The notes under the pieces: model-generated
Seen by the model: the letters and a program-made list of their open reading frames with translations, nothing else
Databases searched by the model: none
Told to the model about the DNA's origin: nothing
Source: a virus
Virus record (IMG/VR): IMGVR_UViG_3300025012_000253
Location: 1 to 27,751 of that record
Reading direction: 5' to 3' (one strand)
DNA length: 27,751 bases
Shown here: positions 8,620 through 16,836 of the stretch, one piece after another
How the letters are laid out: every line of letters begins with the position of its first letter
How positions within the stretch are numbered: position 1 is the stretch's first letter
Translations under genes and position numbers: made by a program

Positions 8620-9120
8620 ATGGGATATAGTGATTCTGATTTTATTAGAATATCAGAAAGCGAAGAAGCAACTATTGATGGAGTAACTGCAGGAACAGTA
8701 ACAGCTAATAAAGTAATTGTTGCAGGAACTAATAAAAATGTTGATGTTCTGGCAGTTGCAGACTTAAAGTTGGGTGTTGGTGCAGGAACCTCTGTAGCCA
8801 GAACAGCAGCAGAAATCAACTTGTTAGTACAAGGGGCAGAAGCAGGATATAAAATTAAACATGGAGTTACAGCAATTGGGGCAGCAAGTGAAGATGTTGC
8901 AACTGGATTAACTACTGTTACAAATGTTATTGTTTCGATGGTTGGAGATCCTTCAATGACCCATATGTATTCAACTGCAACAATAGGTAATCAGACAAAT
9001 GCTCCAGTTGCAGGAAGTATAAGAGTAAAATCATGGAAACCAACGGCAGTTGGTGATGTTACACCTACTGCAGCCTCAGACGTTTTTGCCAATGTAGCAT
9101 GGATTGCCATTGGTACTTAA
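8620..9120 (+). CDS. Head-fibre-like virion protein
   Basis: A 166-residue protein, almost entirely Ala/Gly/Thr/Val, with an AAAGGAGGAG ribosome site. It contains the pattern GVTAGTVTANKVIVAGTNKNVDVL followed by an AAEINLLVQG unit. This valine-strand and turn pattern is common in phage head fibres and in surface-exposed structural proteins (phi29 gp8.5-like repeats). The second half is a compact beta domain. It is probably a virion surface protein. No signal peptide, Cys or enzymatic motif is present. The family assignment is by pattern only. Confidence 0.55.
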   Translation: MGYSDSDFIRISESEEATIDGVTAGTVTANKVIVAGTNKNVDVLAVADLKLGVGAGTSVARTAAEINLLVQGAEAGYKIKHGVTAIGAASEDVATGLTTVTNVIVSMVGDPSMTHMYSTATIGNQTNAPVAGSIRVKSWKPTAVGDVTPTAASDVFANVAWIAIGT

Positions 9121-9171
9121 TATTGTAATTTATTAAAACTAAATAAAAATTATTAAGAGGAGGAATTTATA

Positions 9172-9450
9172 ATGGCAACGAATTTTATTGGACGGTCTTT
9201 AACAGCGAACATTGCAGAACAAAATGTTACTTTGGATATGTCTTTCATTAATCTTATTGTAAATGATAGCACTTCAATTGTGACTTTGGCTTTTGATGTT
9301 GCAAGTGCAAATGCATCAGGAAACTTAATGGTGTTAAAAGCAGGAGAGTCAAGAAAAAATATTGCAGTACCTTTTGGAAAATTGTATTATAAAGCCGCTG
9401 CTGACACATCTGCTTTAAGAATTGAAGGATTAGCAAAAGCAGAATTCTAA
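9172..9450 (+). CDS. Small beta-rich putative virion protein
   Basis: A 92-residue protein with a strong AAGAGGAGG ribosome site. It reads as a single beta-sandwich: alternating hydrophobic strands and small residues, a LKAGESRKNIAVPFGKLYYKAA core, and no Cys. It follows the head-fibre-like gene and has the same Ala/Thr/Ser-rich make-up, so it is probably another surface or decoration component of the particle. I cannot name a family. Confidence 0.5.
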   Translation: MATNFIGRSLTANIAEQNVTLDMSFINLIVNDSTSIVTLAFDVASANASGNLMVLKAGESRKNIAVPFGKLYYKAAADTSALRIEGLAKAEF

Positions 9451-9468
9451 TTTTTCTAAATGTAATTT

Positions 9469-9500
9469 GAGTAGAGAGTTATATAATTAATTCTCTACTC
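9469..9500 (+). promoter_or_regulatory. Hairpin just upstream of the stopper gene
   Basis: A 12-bp stem (GAGTAGAGAGTT / AATTCTCTACTC, one G-U pair) with an 8-base loop. No T run follows, so a terminator is unlikely. It ends four bases before the ribosome site of the next gene and could affect its translation or mark an RNA processing site. Confidence 0.5.
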
Positions 9501-9509
9501 TATAAGGTT

Positions 9510-10682
9510 GTGATTTTTATAGACGTTAGAAAAAAATGGATAGATGACAGTTCAAATTATTATATTAAAGAAGAAACAATATCAGATGTAAAAGAAAATT
9601 TTGATATTCGCAGATATTATAGTGCAGAAGGTTCCACAACAACAATCGACAACACCACTACGCAAGTAATTATTCAATCACATTTAAACCCATTAAATGA
9701 GGGGAAATATGATAAGAAAATTCATATGCCAATTGATACAATTGTAAATACTGGATCAATAGTTGAATGGGAAGGTAGTAAGTGGATTATAGTAAGCAAT
9801 ATTGATAATTTACAAGCATATAAAACTGCAAGCATGATTAAATGTAATAACACCCTCCAATTCTACGACTCATCCTCAACCCTCCACTCTATCCCCTGTA
9901 TAATCTCAAAAGGTTCAATCTCCCTAGATGAACAAAAAATAATTTCAACTTTAGATTCAGAAATTGCAGTACAAATAAGTAATACTTCAATTACTAGACA
10001 AATTAAAATCAATGACATATACAGAATTGGAATTCGGAATTATTACGTAACTGACATTAATGATATTACAATTCCTGGTTTGCTCTTGCTAAAAATGGTT
10101 TATAGTGAAGTATCACAGGAAACTCATACATTTATACTTACTATCTTAAATGGATCAAGTTTAAGTATTCAACAAGACAATACGCTTCAATTAAATGTAA
10201 ATGTTACAGATAATGGTGTTTTATTGGTAAATCCAACAATTACTTATTTGAGTAGTAATAATCTAATTTGTACTGTTAATTCAAGTGGATTAGTTTCAAG
10301 CGTTGGAATTGGAAGTTGTAGTATTGGTGCAAGTGCAAATGGAGTTAGTGAAGATATTGTAATTGAAGTTATTGCCGAAGAACAACAGAATTATACTGTT
10401 GAGGTTAGTGGTAGTACATCAATAATCAAATCGTACACTAAAGAATATTTGGCAGTATTCAAAAATAATGGTTTGCCTATAGTTAAGGAATCATCTTTTT
10501 GGTTAACAGGAGTTGATAATTTACCAACTTCATTAGCAATTATTACATCACAAAATGTAGTTAATAATACTTGTGTAGTAAGGGGCGATACTTTAGGTAG
10601 TGTGAAATTATGGTGTAAGAGTACAGATGATTCTATAGTTAGTCAAGATGGAATAGTTATTCAGATTAAGAGTTTGTTTTGA
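9510..10682 (+). CDS. Putative head-closure (stopper) protein with two Ig-like domains
   Basis: A 390-residue protein. Residues about 1-200 form a compact domain with KKIHMPIDTIVNTGSIVEWEGSKW and a following ASMIKCNNTLQFYD strand, a pattern I associate with head-tail connectors of Bacillota phages. Residues about 205-290 are a bacterial Ig-like domain of BIG2 type (LQLNVNVTDNGVLL...SSGLVSSVGIGSCSIGA). A second beta-sandwich runs to the end. The Ig domains would face outward and may bind host surface sugars. The start is unclear: GTG 9510 is very close to the weak AAGG site, and the spacing of the AAGGTTGTGAT site would fit ATA 9519. The connector role is inferred from order and pattern. Confidence 0.5.
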   Translation: MIFIDVRKKWIDDSSNYYIKEETISDVKENFDIRRYYSAEGSTTTIDNTTTQVIIQSHLNPLNEGKYDKKIHMPIDTIVNTGSIVEWEGSKWIIVSNIDNLQAYKTASMIKCNNTLQFYDSSSTLHSIPCIISKGSISLDEQKIISTLDSEIAVQISNTSITRQIKINDIYRIGIRNYYVTDINDITIPGLLLLKMVYSEVSQETHTFILTILNGSSLSIQQDNTLQLNVNVTDNGVLLVNPTITYLSSNNLICTVNSSGLVSSVGIGSCSIGASANGVSEDIVIEVIAEEQQNYTVEVSGSTSIIKSYTKEYLAVFKNNGLPIVKESSFWLTGVDNLPTSLAIITSQNVVNNTCVVRGDTLGSVKLWCKSTDDSIVSQDGIVIQIKSLF

Positions 10683-10716
10683 TGTAAATGTAAAATTCTA
10701 AAGGGTTGTGATAAAT

Positions 10717-11238
10717 TTGTCGATAAATAATGAATTAATTAAATTAGATGGGATTCAAAATCTATTATCAAATATAGGAAATAAAATAATTGAGAATAAA
10801 ACACTAATGAAATGTTTGCAGTACGATTCGGCAGATGCTTTATCACAACCTGAAGTTACAATAGAACAAATTACTGATATGGTTGGTAAAGGATTAGATC
10901 CTGCGAATCAACAAAAACTTTTCAAGATGCCATTTTATGATTCAGTTGTTTCTGATCCTCGTACAGAAATTAGATTTTTTATTCCTATATTTGAACCAAA
11001 TAATATATATTTAACAAATGTAGATGTATGTTTTCAAATTGTAATTCATAATGCTAAATGGGATTTAGATGGTAATTATATTAAACCATTAGTTATGGTT
11101 AATGAAATATTAAAAGATTTTAATGGTCAAGACTTAGGTGGTATAGGGGTTTTGCAATTGAAATCATCTATTAAGGTTGCTAATTGGAATTCTAGTTTTT
11201 CTGGTTATTATTTCTATTTAAGTACAAGGTCTGTGTAA
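10717..11238 (+). CDS. Putative neck or tail-terminator protein
   Basis: A protein of 173 residues if it starts at TTG 10717, four bases after the degenerate ribosome site AAAGGGTTGTGAT. GTG 10708 lies inside that site and is less likely. The sequence has an N-terminal helix region (LLSNIGNKIIENKTLMKCLQY), a central linker, then a beta-alpha fold with EIRFFIPIFEPNN, VCFQIVIHNAKWD and a final amphipathic region. The order after the stopper candidate and the size suggest the tail-completion or terminator component that caps the tail tube. No family motif is certain. It precedes the next gene by three bases, so translation may be coupled. Confidence 0.45.
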   Translation: MSINNELIKLDGIQNLLSNIGNKIIENKTLMKCLQYDSADALSQPEVTIEQITDMVGKGLDPANQQKLFKMPFYDSVVSDPRTEIRFFIPIFEPNNIYLTNVDVCFQIVIHNAKWDLDGNYIKPLVMVNEILKDFNGQDLGGIGVLQLKSSIKVANWNSSFSGYYFYLSTRSV

Positions 11239-11241
11239 AAT

Positions 11242-12165
11242 ATGGATATATCACAATATGAGCAATACTTTATATACGATGATCCAGTGCAATACATATC
11301 ACAGAAATCATTGAAACGTAAAAAAGAAATAGAAATAGAAATTGCAAATATGGATGACAATAATTTAATCAATGATGTAAAAATACCTCAGTTAAAAATT
11401 GAATATGAGAATTTACCACTGTTAATTAGACCAGTCAGACTATCAGAATATCTTAATTTTCATATAGCTGTAAATTGCCTATCAATTGATAAAAATAAAA
11501 TACCCGATCCTAAAGTTATTAGTATGAGTTATTTAGATTTTTTATTTCATTTAATAAACAATGATACGAATGGGATCGTTTATGGCCAAATGCTCATTGA
11601 GGTATTTAGATTGTGCTTAGGTCTTGGAAATGAAGATATAAGATACTTAAAAAATGAAAATGGTAAAATCAATCTTAATTTAAATGTTAGGTATGTGTAC
11701 ACCGAAAATAACGAAGAAAAAATAGGATTTAGAGATGAAATAATTGATAAACAGGATTTTGATAATATTAGGAACATAATATTATATCAAAATATACCGG
11801 ATTATGATGATACATATATTGACCCAAAAGTAGAACAAGTTTTAAAAGAAGCACAAGATTTCATGAATAAAAATAAGAAGAAAATGTGTTCATTTGAAGA
11901 CCAATTAATTTGTGTAATGCTTGCTTTAAAAGAGGTAAGTCTTGATAATATTAAAAAACTTACAATCAGGAAGTTTTCAAAAATATTAGAGAGATACGAC
12001 TATAAGTTTCATTATGGAATTTATAAACAAGCAGAAATGAGTGGTATGGTTTCATTCAAAAAAGATATTGATCATTGGATGAGTGAATTAAAGAAAAATA
12101 AATATTCAGATGTAGCTATTGAATATGGTCAATTTAAAAATAAAATTGAAAGTGCAAAAACATAA
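11242..12165 (+). CDS. Phage protein of unknown function, possible tail assembly factor
   Basis: A 307-residue, mainly helical and charged protein that begins three bases after the preceding stop. It includes a VRLSEYLNFHIAVNCLSIDK segment, a SYLDFLFHLIN helix, an acidic linker near residue 185, and a C-terminal helix bundle with DIDHWMSELKKNKY. No catalytic, metal or membrane motif is visible. It sits between the neck genes and the tail tube gene. Its composition (soluble, helical, charged, not beta-rich) is more like an assembly factor or chaperone than a structural component, but that is inference only. Confidence 0.4.
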   Translation: MDISQYEQYFIYDDPVQYISQKSLKRKKEIEIEIANMDDNNLINDVKIPQLKIEYENLPLLIRPVRLSEYLNFHIAVNCLSIDKNKIPDPKVISMSYLDFLFHLINNDTNGIVYGQMLIEVFRLCLGLGNEDIRYLKNENGKINLNLNVRYVYTENNEEKIGFRDEIIDKQDFDNIRNIILYQNIPDYDDTYIDPKVEQVLKEAQDFMNKNKKKMCSFEDQLICVMLALKEVSLDNIKKLTIRKFSKILERYDYKFHYGIYKQAEMSGMVSFKKDIDHWMSELKKNKYSDVAIEYGQFKNKIESAKT

Positions 12166-12191
12166 TTATACTAATAAGGAGGAATTAAACT

Positions 12192-13238
12192 ATGACAATT
12201 AATAAAAAATTTGTTTGTGGCGTGGGAAAAACTTATAACTACGATTCCAATGATAATCTTTTATGGGTTGGTAAAACACTATTAAACAGTTCAATTGAGA
12301 TATCATCTGGTTCTCAAAATGTAAATGCAGGTCAGGGAAATGCCCTTCAGATGATATATTATCATACTGGACAACTTTCGTTAACTCAAGAGGAACAACA
12401 ATTTAACCTTTCTATGATTGCAAAAACACTTGGTTCTTCAATTGTTACTGGAGCTAATGTATGGGCAGAAGAAAGTGTTGTTCTTACAGCAAGTGCAGGT
12501 GCAGTTTTGGGAACTCCTATTGCTACATCTTCTGGTACAATTTATGGATGGGCAGAATTATCAGATGGTAGTTCTGAGAGATTTACTTTTTCAAGTAAAA
12601 ACTTCACATTGTCTGGTCAGTCCAGCGGAACTGTTTGTGTAAGATATTATAAATCTGATTCTGCTGCTAGGCAAGTAACTGTGAATGCTAATATTATTCC
12701 TGCGACTGTTAGGACTGTAATTGAAGCACAAATGTTCTCTGGAGATCCTAGTAATGTTAGCACATCTACTCTAGTTGGTAAAGTTTTAGTAGAAGTTCCT
12801 AGATTGCAATTAGATGGAACAGCTACATTAAATTTAACTACGACTGGTGTTTCTAGTACTCCAATTAAAGGGATGGCACTAGCTTCCGCTGTTGCAGGTT
12901 GTTCAAGTGCTGGAGTTTATGCCACTATTACAGAAGTATTAGATTCTGCCAATTGGTATGATAATGTTAATATTTTGGCAATTCAGGATGATACTATTGC
13001 CATATCTGTTGCTGTTCCCAGTGCTACGGTTGTGGTATGGGCAGTACCTACAAATGGAGATGCGGCATTTATTGCTCCTGTTGCTGATCTTTCGTTCACA
13101 AGTGGAACAGTAGGTACTTGTACAATTGGACTTCACACTGGACTTATTACTAGAGTAGCCGCAGGAAGTTCGGTCATTACAGTAATTATCACAAGTAAGA
13201 ACACCGTGTCTACAACTGCTACAGTAACAAGTTCATAA
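12192..13238 (+). CDS. Major tail tube protein with C-terminal Ig-like domain
   Basis: A 348-residue, Ser/Thr/Val/Ala-rich protein with an AAGGAGGA ribosome site. The N-terminal ~210 residues have the make-up of a phage tail tube subunit: FVCGVGKTYNYDSNDNLLWVGKTL, then a Gly-Asn-Ala turn (VNAGQGNALQMIYYHTGQLSL). Residues about 225-345 form a beta-sandwich whose end (SFTSGTVGTCTIGLHTGLITRV) matches bacterial Ig-like (BIG2-type) pattern, a common decoration of tail tubes. Codon use is GTT/GCT/ACT-enriched like the capsid gene, in line with a highly expressed virion protein. The tube call is by pattern and gene order. The tape measure gene expected next is absent. Confidence 0.6.
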   Translation: MTINKKFVCGVGKTYNYDSNDNLLWVGKTLLNSSIEISSGSQNVNAGQGNALQMIYYHTGQLSLTQEEQQFNLSMIAKTLGSSIVTGANVWAEESVVLTASAGAVLGTPIATSSGTIYGWAELSDGSSERFTFSSKNFTLSGQSSGTVCVRYYKSDSAARQVTVNANIIPATVRTVIEAQMFSGDPSNVSTSTLVGKVLVEVPRLQLDGTATLNLTTTGVSSTPIKGMALASAVAGCSSAGVYATITEVLDSANWYDNVNILAIQDDTIAISVAVPSATVVVWAVPTNGDAAFIAPVADLSFTSGTVGTCTIGLHTGLITRVAAGSSVITVIITSKNTVSTTATVTSS

Positions 13239-13254
13239 TAGTTAAAATAATAGT

Positions 13255-13674
13255 ATGAGTATTATTTGCGAATATGGTGTATATCATCAACTTGATATAC
13301 ACCATATAATTAAATGTAATGTTATTAATGAAAATTGTGCGTTTGTCCGTTGGTGTTCTGTAGATCAATGTATTAAAAATACAGATGGATATATAAATTG
13401 TAAGGTTAGGAGCGAAGAGATGTCAAGAAAAATAATAGAACAGGAAAATATTATTGAATCAACTCCTAATGGAAAATTAGAAGAAAAGTTTAAATTGAAA
13501 GAAGAGAATTGTAAAGTTATATGGGTTAAACAAAATTCTTTTGCTGTTGATTTTAAAGGTTATGGTATTTCTTTTGAGTTAGATGTTGGTAAAAAAGTTA
13601 ATGAATATATCAAAATTCAATATGAATCTGAAATTGGAAAATCAGACTTTAAAGCATATCCAATTTATGAATAA
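13255..13674 (+). CDS. Cys-rich small phage protein of unknown function
   Basis: 139 residues if started at ATG 13255, which has no ribosome site. The N-terminal 50 residues hold six Cys (about positions 5, 21, 28, 34, 39, 49) with His residues between them, so a metal-binding fold is possible. The rest is an acidic helix and a beta region (CKVIWVKQNSFAVDFKGYGISFEL). A second start, ATG 13420, has a good AGGAG site seven bases upstream and would give 84 residues lacking the Cys part. A perfect 15-bp hairpin covers bases 18-53 of the longer reading. I do not recognise the family. Confidence 0.5.
   Translation: MSIICEYGVYHQLDIHHIIKCNVINENCAFVRWCSVDQCIKNTDGYINCKVRSEEMSRKIIEQENIIESTPNGKLEEKFKLKEENCKVIWVKQNSFAVDFKGYGISFELDVGKKVNEYIKIQYESEIGKSDFKAYPIYE
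13272..13307 (+). repeat. Perfect 15-bp inverted repeat at the start of a gene
   Basis: Arms ATATGGTGTATATCA and TGATATACACCATAT with loop TCAACT. No T run follows. It lies 34 bases after the tail tube stop and inside the first codons of the Cys-rich gene. Confidence 0.85.
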
Positions 13675-13683
13675 ATAATTATG

Positions 13684-13711
13684 AGAGACTATAACTCTAA
13701 TTATAGTCTCT
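13684..13711 (+). repeat. Hairpin after the Cys-rich gene
   Basis: A perfect 10-bp stem AGAGACTATA / TATAGTCTCT with an 8-base loop, ten bases after the stop codon. The T run of an intrinsic terminator is missing, so it may instead protect the 3' end of the transcript. Confidence 0.6.
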
Positions 13712-13780
13712 AGTCAAGAGTACAGTTATTTATATTAACTATTTTAATTTTAAAACAAATAAAAGGAGTATTACCATCCA

Positions 13781-14182
13781 ATGAATAAAAACCTATTCAC
13801 AATTAAAAGAAAACTACACACCAAAAAACATTCCAATCTATTAAAAAATATTGTAAGACATGTTGGTAATTTAACTTCTGAAGATATGGAAGAAATATTA
13901 GATATTTTTGGTAATGATTATGTACTTGGCGTTAAATATTGGTCTGGAAGAAAACCTTGTAGTCTAAAAAAGTATTTTGAAATGAGAGATGAATATTTCT
14001 TATTGGAAAATAAAGAAATAGTTAATATTGAAGATGATTTTGAAGACAATTATCTAAACATAAGAGAAGTATTTATATGTGCTAGTGATTATGATTATCT
14101 GATAAACAGCGAAGATGAGCAGAGATATAAATATAGTGAAGATGAGAAAGAAGAATTAAGGAAATTATATTTAGTAAAATAA
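13781..14182 (+). CDS. Hypothetical acidic phage protein
   Basis: A 133-residue protein with AAAAGGAG about 12 bases before the ATG. The first 30 residues are basic (IKRKLHTKKHSNLLKNIVRHVG) and the last 60 are strongly acidic (NIEDDFEDNY, NSEDEQRYKYSEDEKEEL). This polarity and the lack of Cys or membrane segments are all that can be said. It stands alone between a hairpin and a strong terminator, so it may be a single-gene transcription unit. I do not recognise the family. Confidence 0.5.
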   Translation: MNKNLFTIKRKLHTKKHSNLLKNIVRHVGNLTSEDMEEILDIFGNDYVLGVKYWSGRKPCSLKKYFEMRDEYFLLENKEIVNIEDDFEDNYLNIREVFICASDYDYLINSEDEQRYKYSEDEKEELRKLYLVK

Positions 14183-14246
14183 TTATAAACAATAGCTAAG
14201 TTTATAATTATCTTATAAACACAAAACAACCCAAATCCCCCATCAA

Positions 14247-14295
14247 AATAAGAGGAAGACAGACATTCAAATTGTCTTCTTCCTCTTATTTTTTA
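14247..14295 (+). terminator. Strong intrinsic terminator
   Basis: A 17-bp stem with a one-base bulge (left arm AATAAGAGGAAGA then C bulge then AGAC; right arm GTCT then TCTTCCTCTTATT) and a 9-base loop, followed by TTTTT. It separates the acidic small gene from the fibre genes. Confidence 0.85.
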
Positions 14296-14368
14296 CTATT
14301 TTATAATCCTAATTATACATAAATAAACAAATCCCAAAAACTCACAAAGAGAAAGGACTGATAAAAAT

Positions 14369-14626
14369 ATGATCACCAATCGTTACGATGGAACAGTAAT
14401 AGGTTCGCCATCTCTACAAACATCTGTAGCAGAGGCAGAAATAATCCCTGCAAAAGCAAGAATAATTAATTTTGAATTATTAAATGATCAAGTATGTACA
14501 ATTTCTATTAATAACCAAACGCCAGTTTATGTTCGTGCGAATCAAGGTATATCTCTTGCTGTAGTTAATAGTTGTAAAATTATGGAAAATAATATTACTT
14601 ATAATTGGATCGGAATAAATGGATAA
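14369..14626 (+). CDS. Small beta-rich putative tail or fibre accessory protein
   Basis: An 85-residue protein with AAAGGA ahead of the ATG. It alternates short strands and turns (EIIPAKARIINFELLNDQVCTISINNQTPVYVRANQGISLAVV) like one small beta-sandwich, with two Cys. It is the first gene after a strong terminator and lies 25 bases before the large fibre gene, so it is probably its operon partner, for example a fibre-tip or attachment subunit. No family was recognised. Confidence 0.5.
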   Translation: MITNRYDGTVIGSPSLQTSVAEAEIIPAKARIINFELLNDQVCTISINNQTPVYVRANQGISLAVVNSCKIMENNITYNWIGING

Positions 14627-14651
14627 AAGGATAAAAGGGGTGAGATAAAAA

Positions 14652-16589
14652 ATGGGATTTAAACATAACCCAAATTTAGGAAGTGGCACCGTTAGTAATA
14701 TATCTATAAATGGTAAAACAGGTTCGAATATAACCCTTGTAAAATCAGACATTGGATTAACAAATGTACCTAATGTTGATACAAGTAATGCTAACAATAT
14801 ATCCACAGGTGTTATTAATCCTGAAAGACTACCTGTGTCATCACAAATTACTATGGGTTGTTCAAAAATTGGTAATGGTATAAATGTTGATAATGAAGGT
14901 TTAATAACAACTAAATTAGGTATTGGATTAAAATATGATGGTATATATAATATAATTCCTGATGTTGTAAACATTGACGTAACACAATTAAAGAATTTTT
15001 CAGCTATTGTAACAGGTAGTCCTAAAGGATTTTTTAACAACACAGCAACATTAGCAATATTTGCAGATGGTTCAAAGGGTGATTTCTGGATATTTAATGG
15101 GACAAATGGATTCAGTTTGGGAGGCAACACATTTAATACTGGAGACCAACTATGGATTATAAATACTTTTAGTGGGAATCCAGTGAATTTAACTGCTAAT
15201 CATGTTTATGTAGCAAATACATTGAGTCAGGCAACCACAACAACTTTTGGAACTGTCAAATTAGGTAATATAACACCTTTAGCAGATTCAAGTACTCCTG
15301 CTATTGGTACTTCGGTTGCAACGGCTAGAGAAGACCATGTTCATCTTATTCTTCCTGATGCAACAGCTACAGTAAGTGGTAAAGTGCCAACTCCTCCAAA
15401 TAATACAACTAAGTTTTTTAGAGGTGATGCTATATTTGCTGAAATTCCAAATGTAGTGGGTGCAACATCAAGCACGGATGGAACGGCAGGATTAGTTACA
15501 AAACCTATAGCTGGACAACAAAATTTATTCCTTAGAGGTGACGGAACATGGAATGCAGTATCAGGTGGGTTAACTCCTGTGGTAAAAAGTGCAGATTTTA
15601 CGGCAGATGTAGATGAATTATATTTATGTGATGTGTCAAGTAATTCAATTACGGTTGATTTATCAAACTTTCTTACTTTAAATACTGATACAACATTATA
15701 TGAATGTAATTTAAGTGCAGGTGAATGTTTTGAAGTTTATATTATAAAAGGCGATACTACTCAAAATGCAGTAACTTTATCTTTTACAGGACTTCAAATT
15801 GCTCCATATAATTTTTCATTAAATCTTGAAGGTCAAAGTGGTAGTGATTTTATTTTTGATTCAAATAGCTATTTTAGATTTACATATTCTGGTGATAATT
15901 CAATTGGATTTAAAATAAATAGTATGACAGGGAGCGTACCTAGTGATGGATTGCCTACTGGTATAACATTTCCATTTGTTGGATTTTCACCACCTAGCGG
16001 ATTCTTCGCAGTTGACGGTGCTAGTAAATCAAGAACTGATTATGAAGCATTATTTAATGTACTTACGTTTAGTATAACGGGTACTTTAACAACAGGAACT
16101 AAAAATGTCACTACTGGAAGTACAAGTGGTTTATATATTGGTGAAAAGATTGAAGGTACTGGAATTCCAATTGGAACAACTATTACAAGTATTACTAATA
16201 CTACTACTTTTGTAATCAGTAATAATGCTACAATAACAGGTTCTACTATTATTTTGGTATTACCATTTGGAGCACTAACTTCAACAACATTTAATCTACC
16301 AGACACAAGGGGTAAAACCTTAATTATGCCTGATCTAACAGCCGAATTTAAGGCAGTTGGTATGACTGGAGGAAGCAAAACGCATACCAATACTCTTGCG
16401 GAATTAATGCCACATACACATTCTTATTATGATAGAGGTAATGGTGCAATTAATCGTGGTGATTGGGGTGGAAGTACAGATGTTGCAGATAATACAGGAG
16501 GAACTTATACCACAGGTTCTACAGGTTCGGGGCAAGCTTATTCAATTTTAAATCCGTATGTTTGTATGACTTATATAATTAAATACTAA
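14652..16589 (+). CDS. Tail fibre with C-terminal phage collar domain
   Basis: A 645-residue fibre. The N-terminus has the fibre-type unit ITLVKSDIGLTNVPNVDTSNA. Near residue 270-300 is a second fibre unit with GLVTKPIAGQQNLFLRGDGTW. From about residue 430 starts a collar domain (Pfam Collar, PF07484 type): GFSPPSGFFAVDGASKSRTDYEALFNVL, later FNLPDTRGK, then HTNTLAELMPHTHS, whose His residues can bind metal, and an ending ILNPYVCMTYIIKY. A ~70-residue Thr/Gly-rich beta segment (LTTGTKNVTTGSTSGLYIGEKIEGTGIP) is inserted between the two collar halves. The protein would form the trimeric tail tip that touches the host. Ribosome site AAAAGGGGTGAG precedes the ATG. Confidence 0.8.
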   Translation: MGFKHNPNLGSGTVSNISINGKTGSNITLVKSDIGLTNVPNVDTSNANNISTGVINPERLPVSSQITMGCSKIGNGINVDNEGLITTKLGIGLKYDGIYNIIPDVVNIDVTQLKNFSAIVTGSPKGFFNNTATLAIFADGSKGDFWIFNGTNGFSLGGNTFNTGDQLWIINTFSGNPVNLTANHVYVANTLSQATTTTFGTVKLGNITPLADSSTPAIGTSVATAREDHVHLILPDATATVSGKVPTPPNNTTKFFRGDAIFAEIPNVVGATSSTDGTAGLVTKPIAGQQNLFLRGDGTWNAVSGGLTPVVKSADFTADVDELYLCDVSSNSITVDLSNFLTLNTDTTLYECNLSAGECFEVYIIKGDTTQNAVTLSFTGLQIAPYNFSLNLEGQSGSDFIFDSNSYFRFTYSGDNSIGFKINSMTGSVPSDGLPTGITFPFVGFSPPSGFFAVDGASKSRTDYEALFNVLTFSITGTLTTGTKNVTTGSTSGLYIGEKIEGTGIPIGTTITSITNTTTFVISNNATITGSTIILVLPFGALTSTTFNLPDTRGKTLIMPDLTAEFKAVGMTGGSKTHTNTLAELMPHTHSYYDRGNGAINRGDWGGSTDVADNTGGTYTTGSTGSGQAYSILNPYVCMTYIIKY

Positions 16590-16609
16590 AATAAATTGGA
16601 GTGATTAAA

Positions 16610-16804
16610 ATGAATAATCACAATAAAACTAAATTTGATAAAGAATATGCGACACAATGGAATTTAGAAAGAGATTATTTAGAAAAACAAGGTATTAAAT
16701 ATACGTTTGTTAAAGAGATAAATGGAATATCAACATATAAATACACTAAGAACTCGAAGTTATTCAAAGCTTTGAGTTCTTTTTATATGGAAAATAATAT
16801 GTAA
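16610..16804 (+). CDS. Small basic hypothetical protein
   Basis: A 64-residue protein. ATG 16610 is chosen over GTG 16601 because TTGGAGTGAT lies just ahead. It is Lys/Tyr/Asn-rich, with DKEYATQWNLERDYLEKQGIKYTFVKEINGISTYKYTKN, one helix followed by a strand pair, and no Cys. It comes 20 bases after the fibre gene and its last codons contain a terminator hairpin (16751-16784). It may be a fibre-folding or regulatory accessory, but nothing in the sequence shows this. Confidence 0.5.
   Translation: MNNHNKTKFDKEYATQWNLERDYLEKQGIKYTFVKEINGISTYKYTKNSKLFKALSSFYMENNM
16751..16784 (+). terminator. Intrinsic terminator inside the 3' end of the small gene
   Basis: A 9-bp stem (AACTCGAAG / CTTTGAGTT, one G-U pair) with a 10-base loop, then CTTTTT. 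It ends 20 bases before the stop codon, so termination here would cut the message inside the gene. Confidence 0.55.
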
Positions 16805-16836
16805 TTAAATAAGATTGAAAGGAAAGTGATAGAATT

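Noticed and set aside
12418-12642. A second plus-strand frame inside the tail tube gene
   Set aside because: It is fully inside a well-supported gene, has no ribosome site, and gives a Leu/Gln-rich product with no fold pattern.
13684-13711. Terminator call for the hairpin after the Cys-rich gene
   Set aside because: The stem is good but no T run follows, so it is listed only as a hairpin.
14480-15130. A 216-codon open frame on the minus strand
   Set aside because: It lies opposite the fibre genes, has no ribosome site, and its Pro/Leu/Ile-rich product is typical of the shadow of a Thr/Asn/Gly-rich gene.
16040-16390. A 116-codon minus-strand frame
   Set aside because: It is a shadow of the repeat-rich collar insertion; composition is Val/Pro-biased with no start signal.
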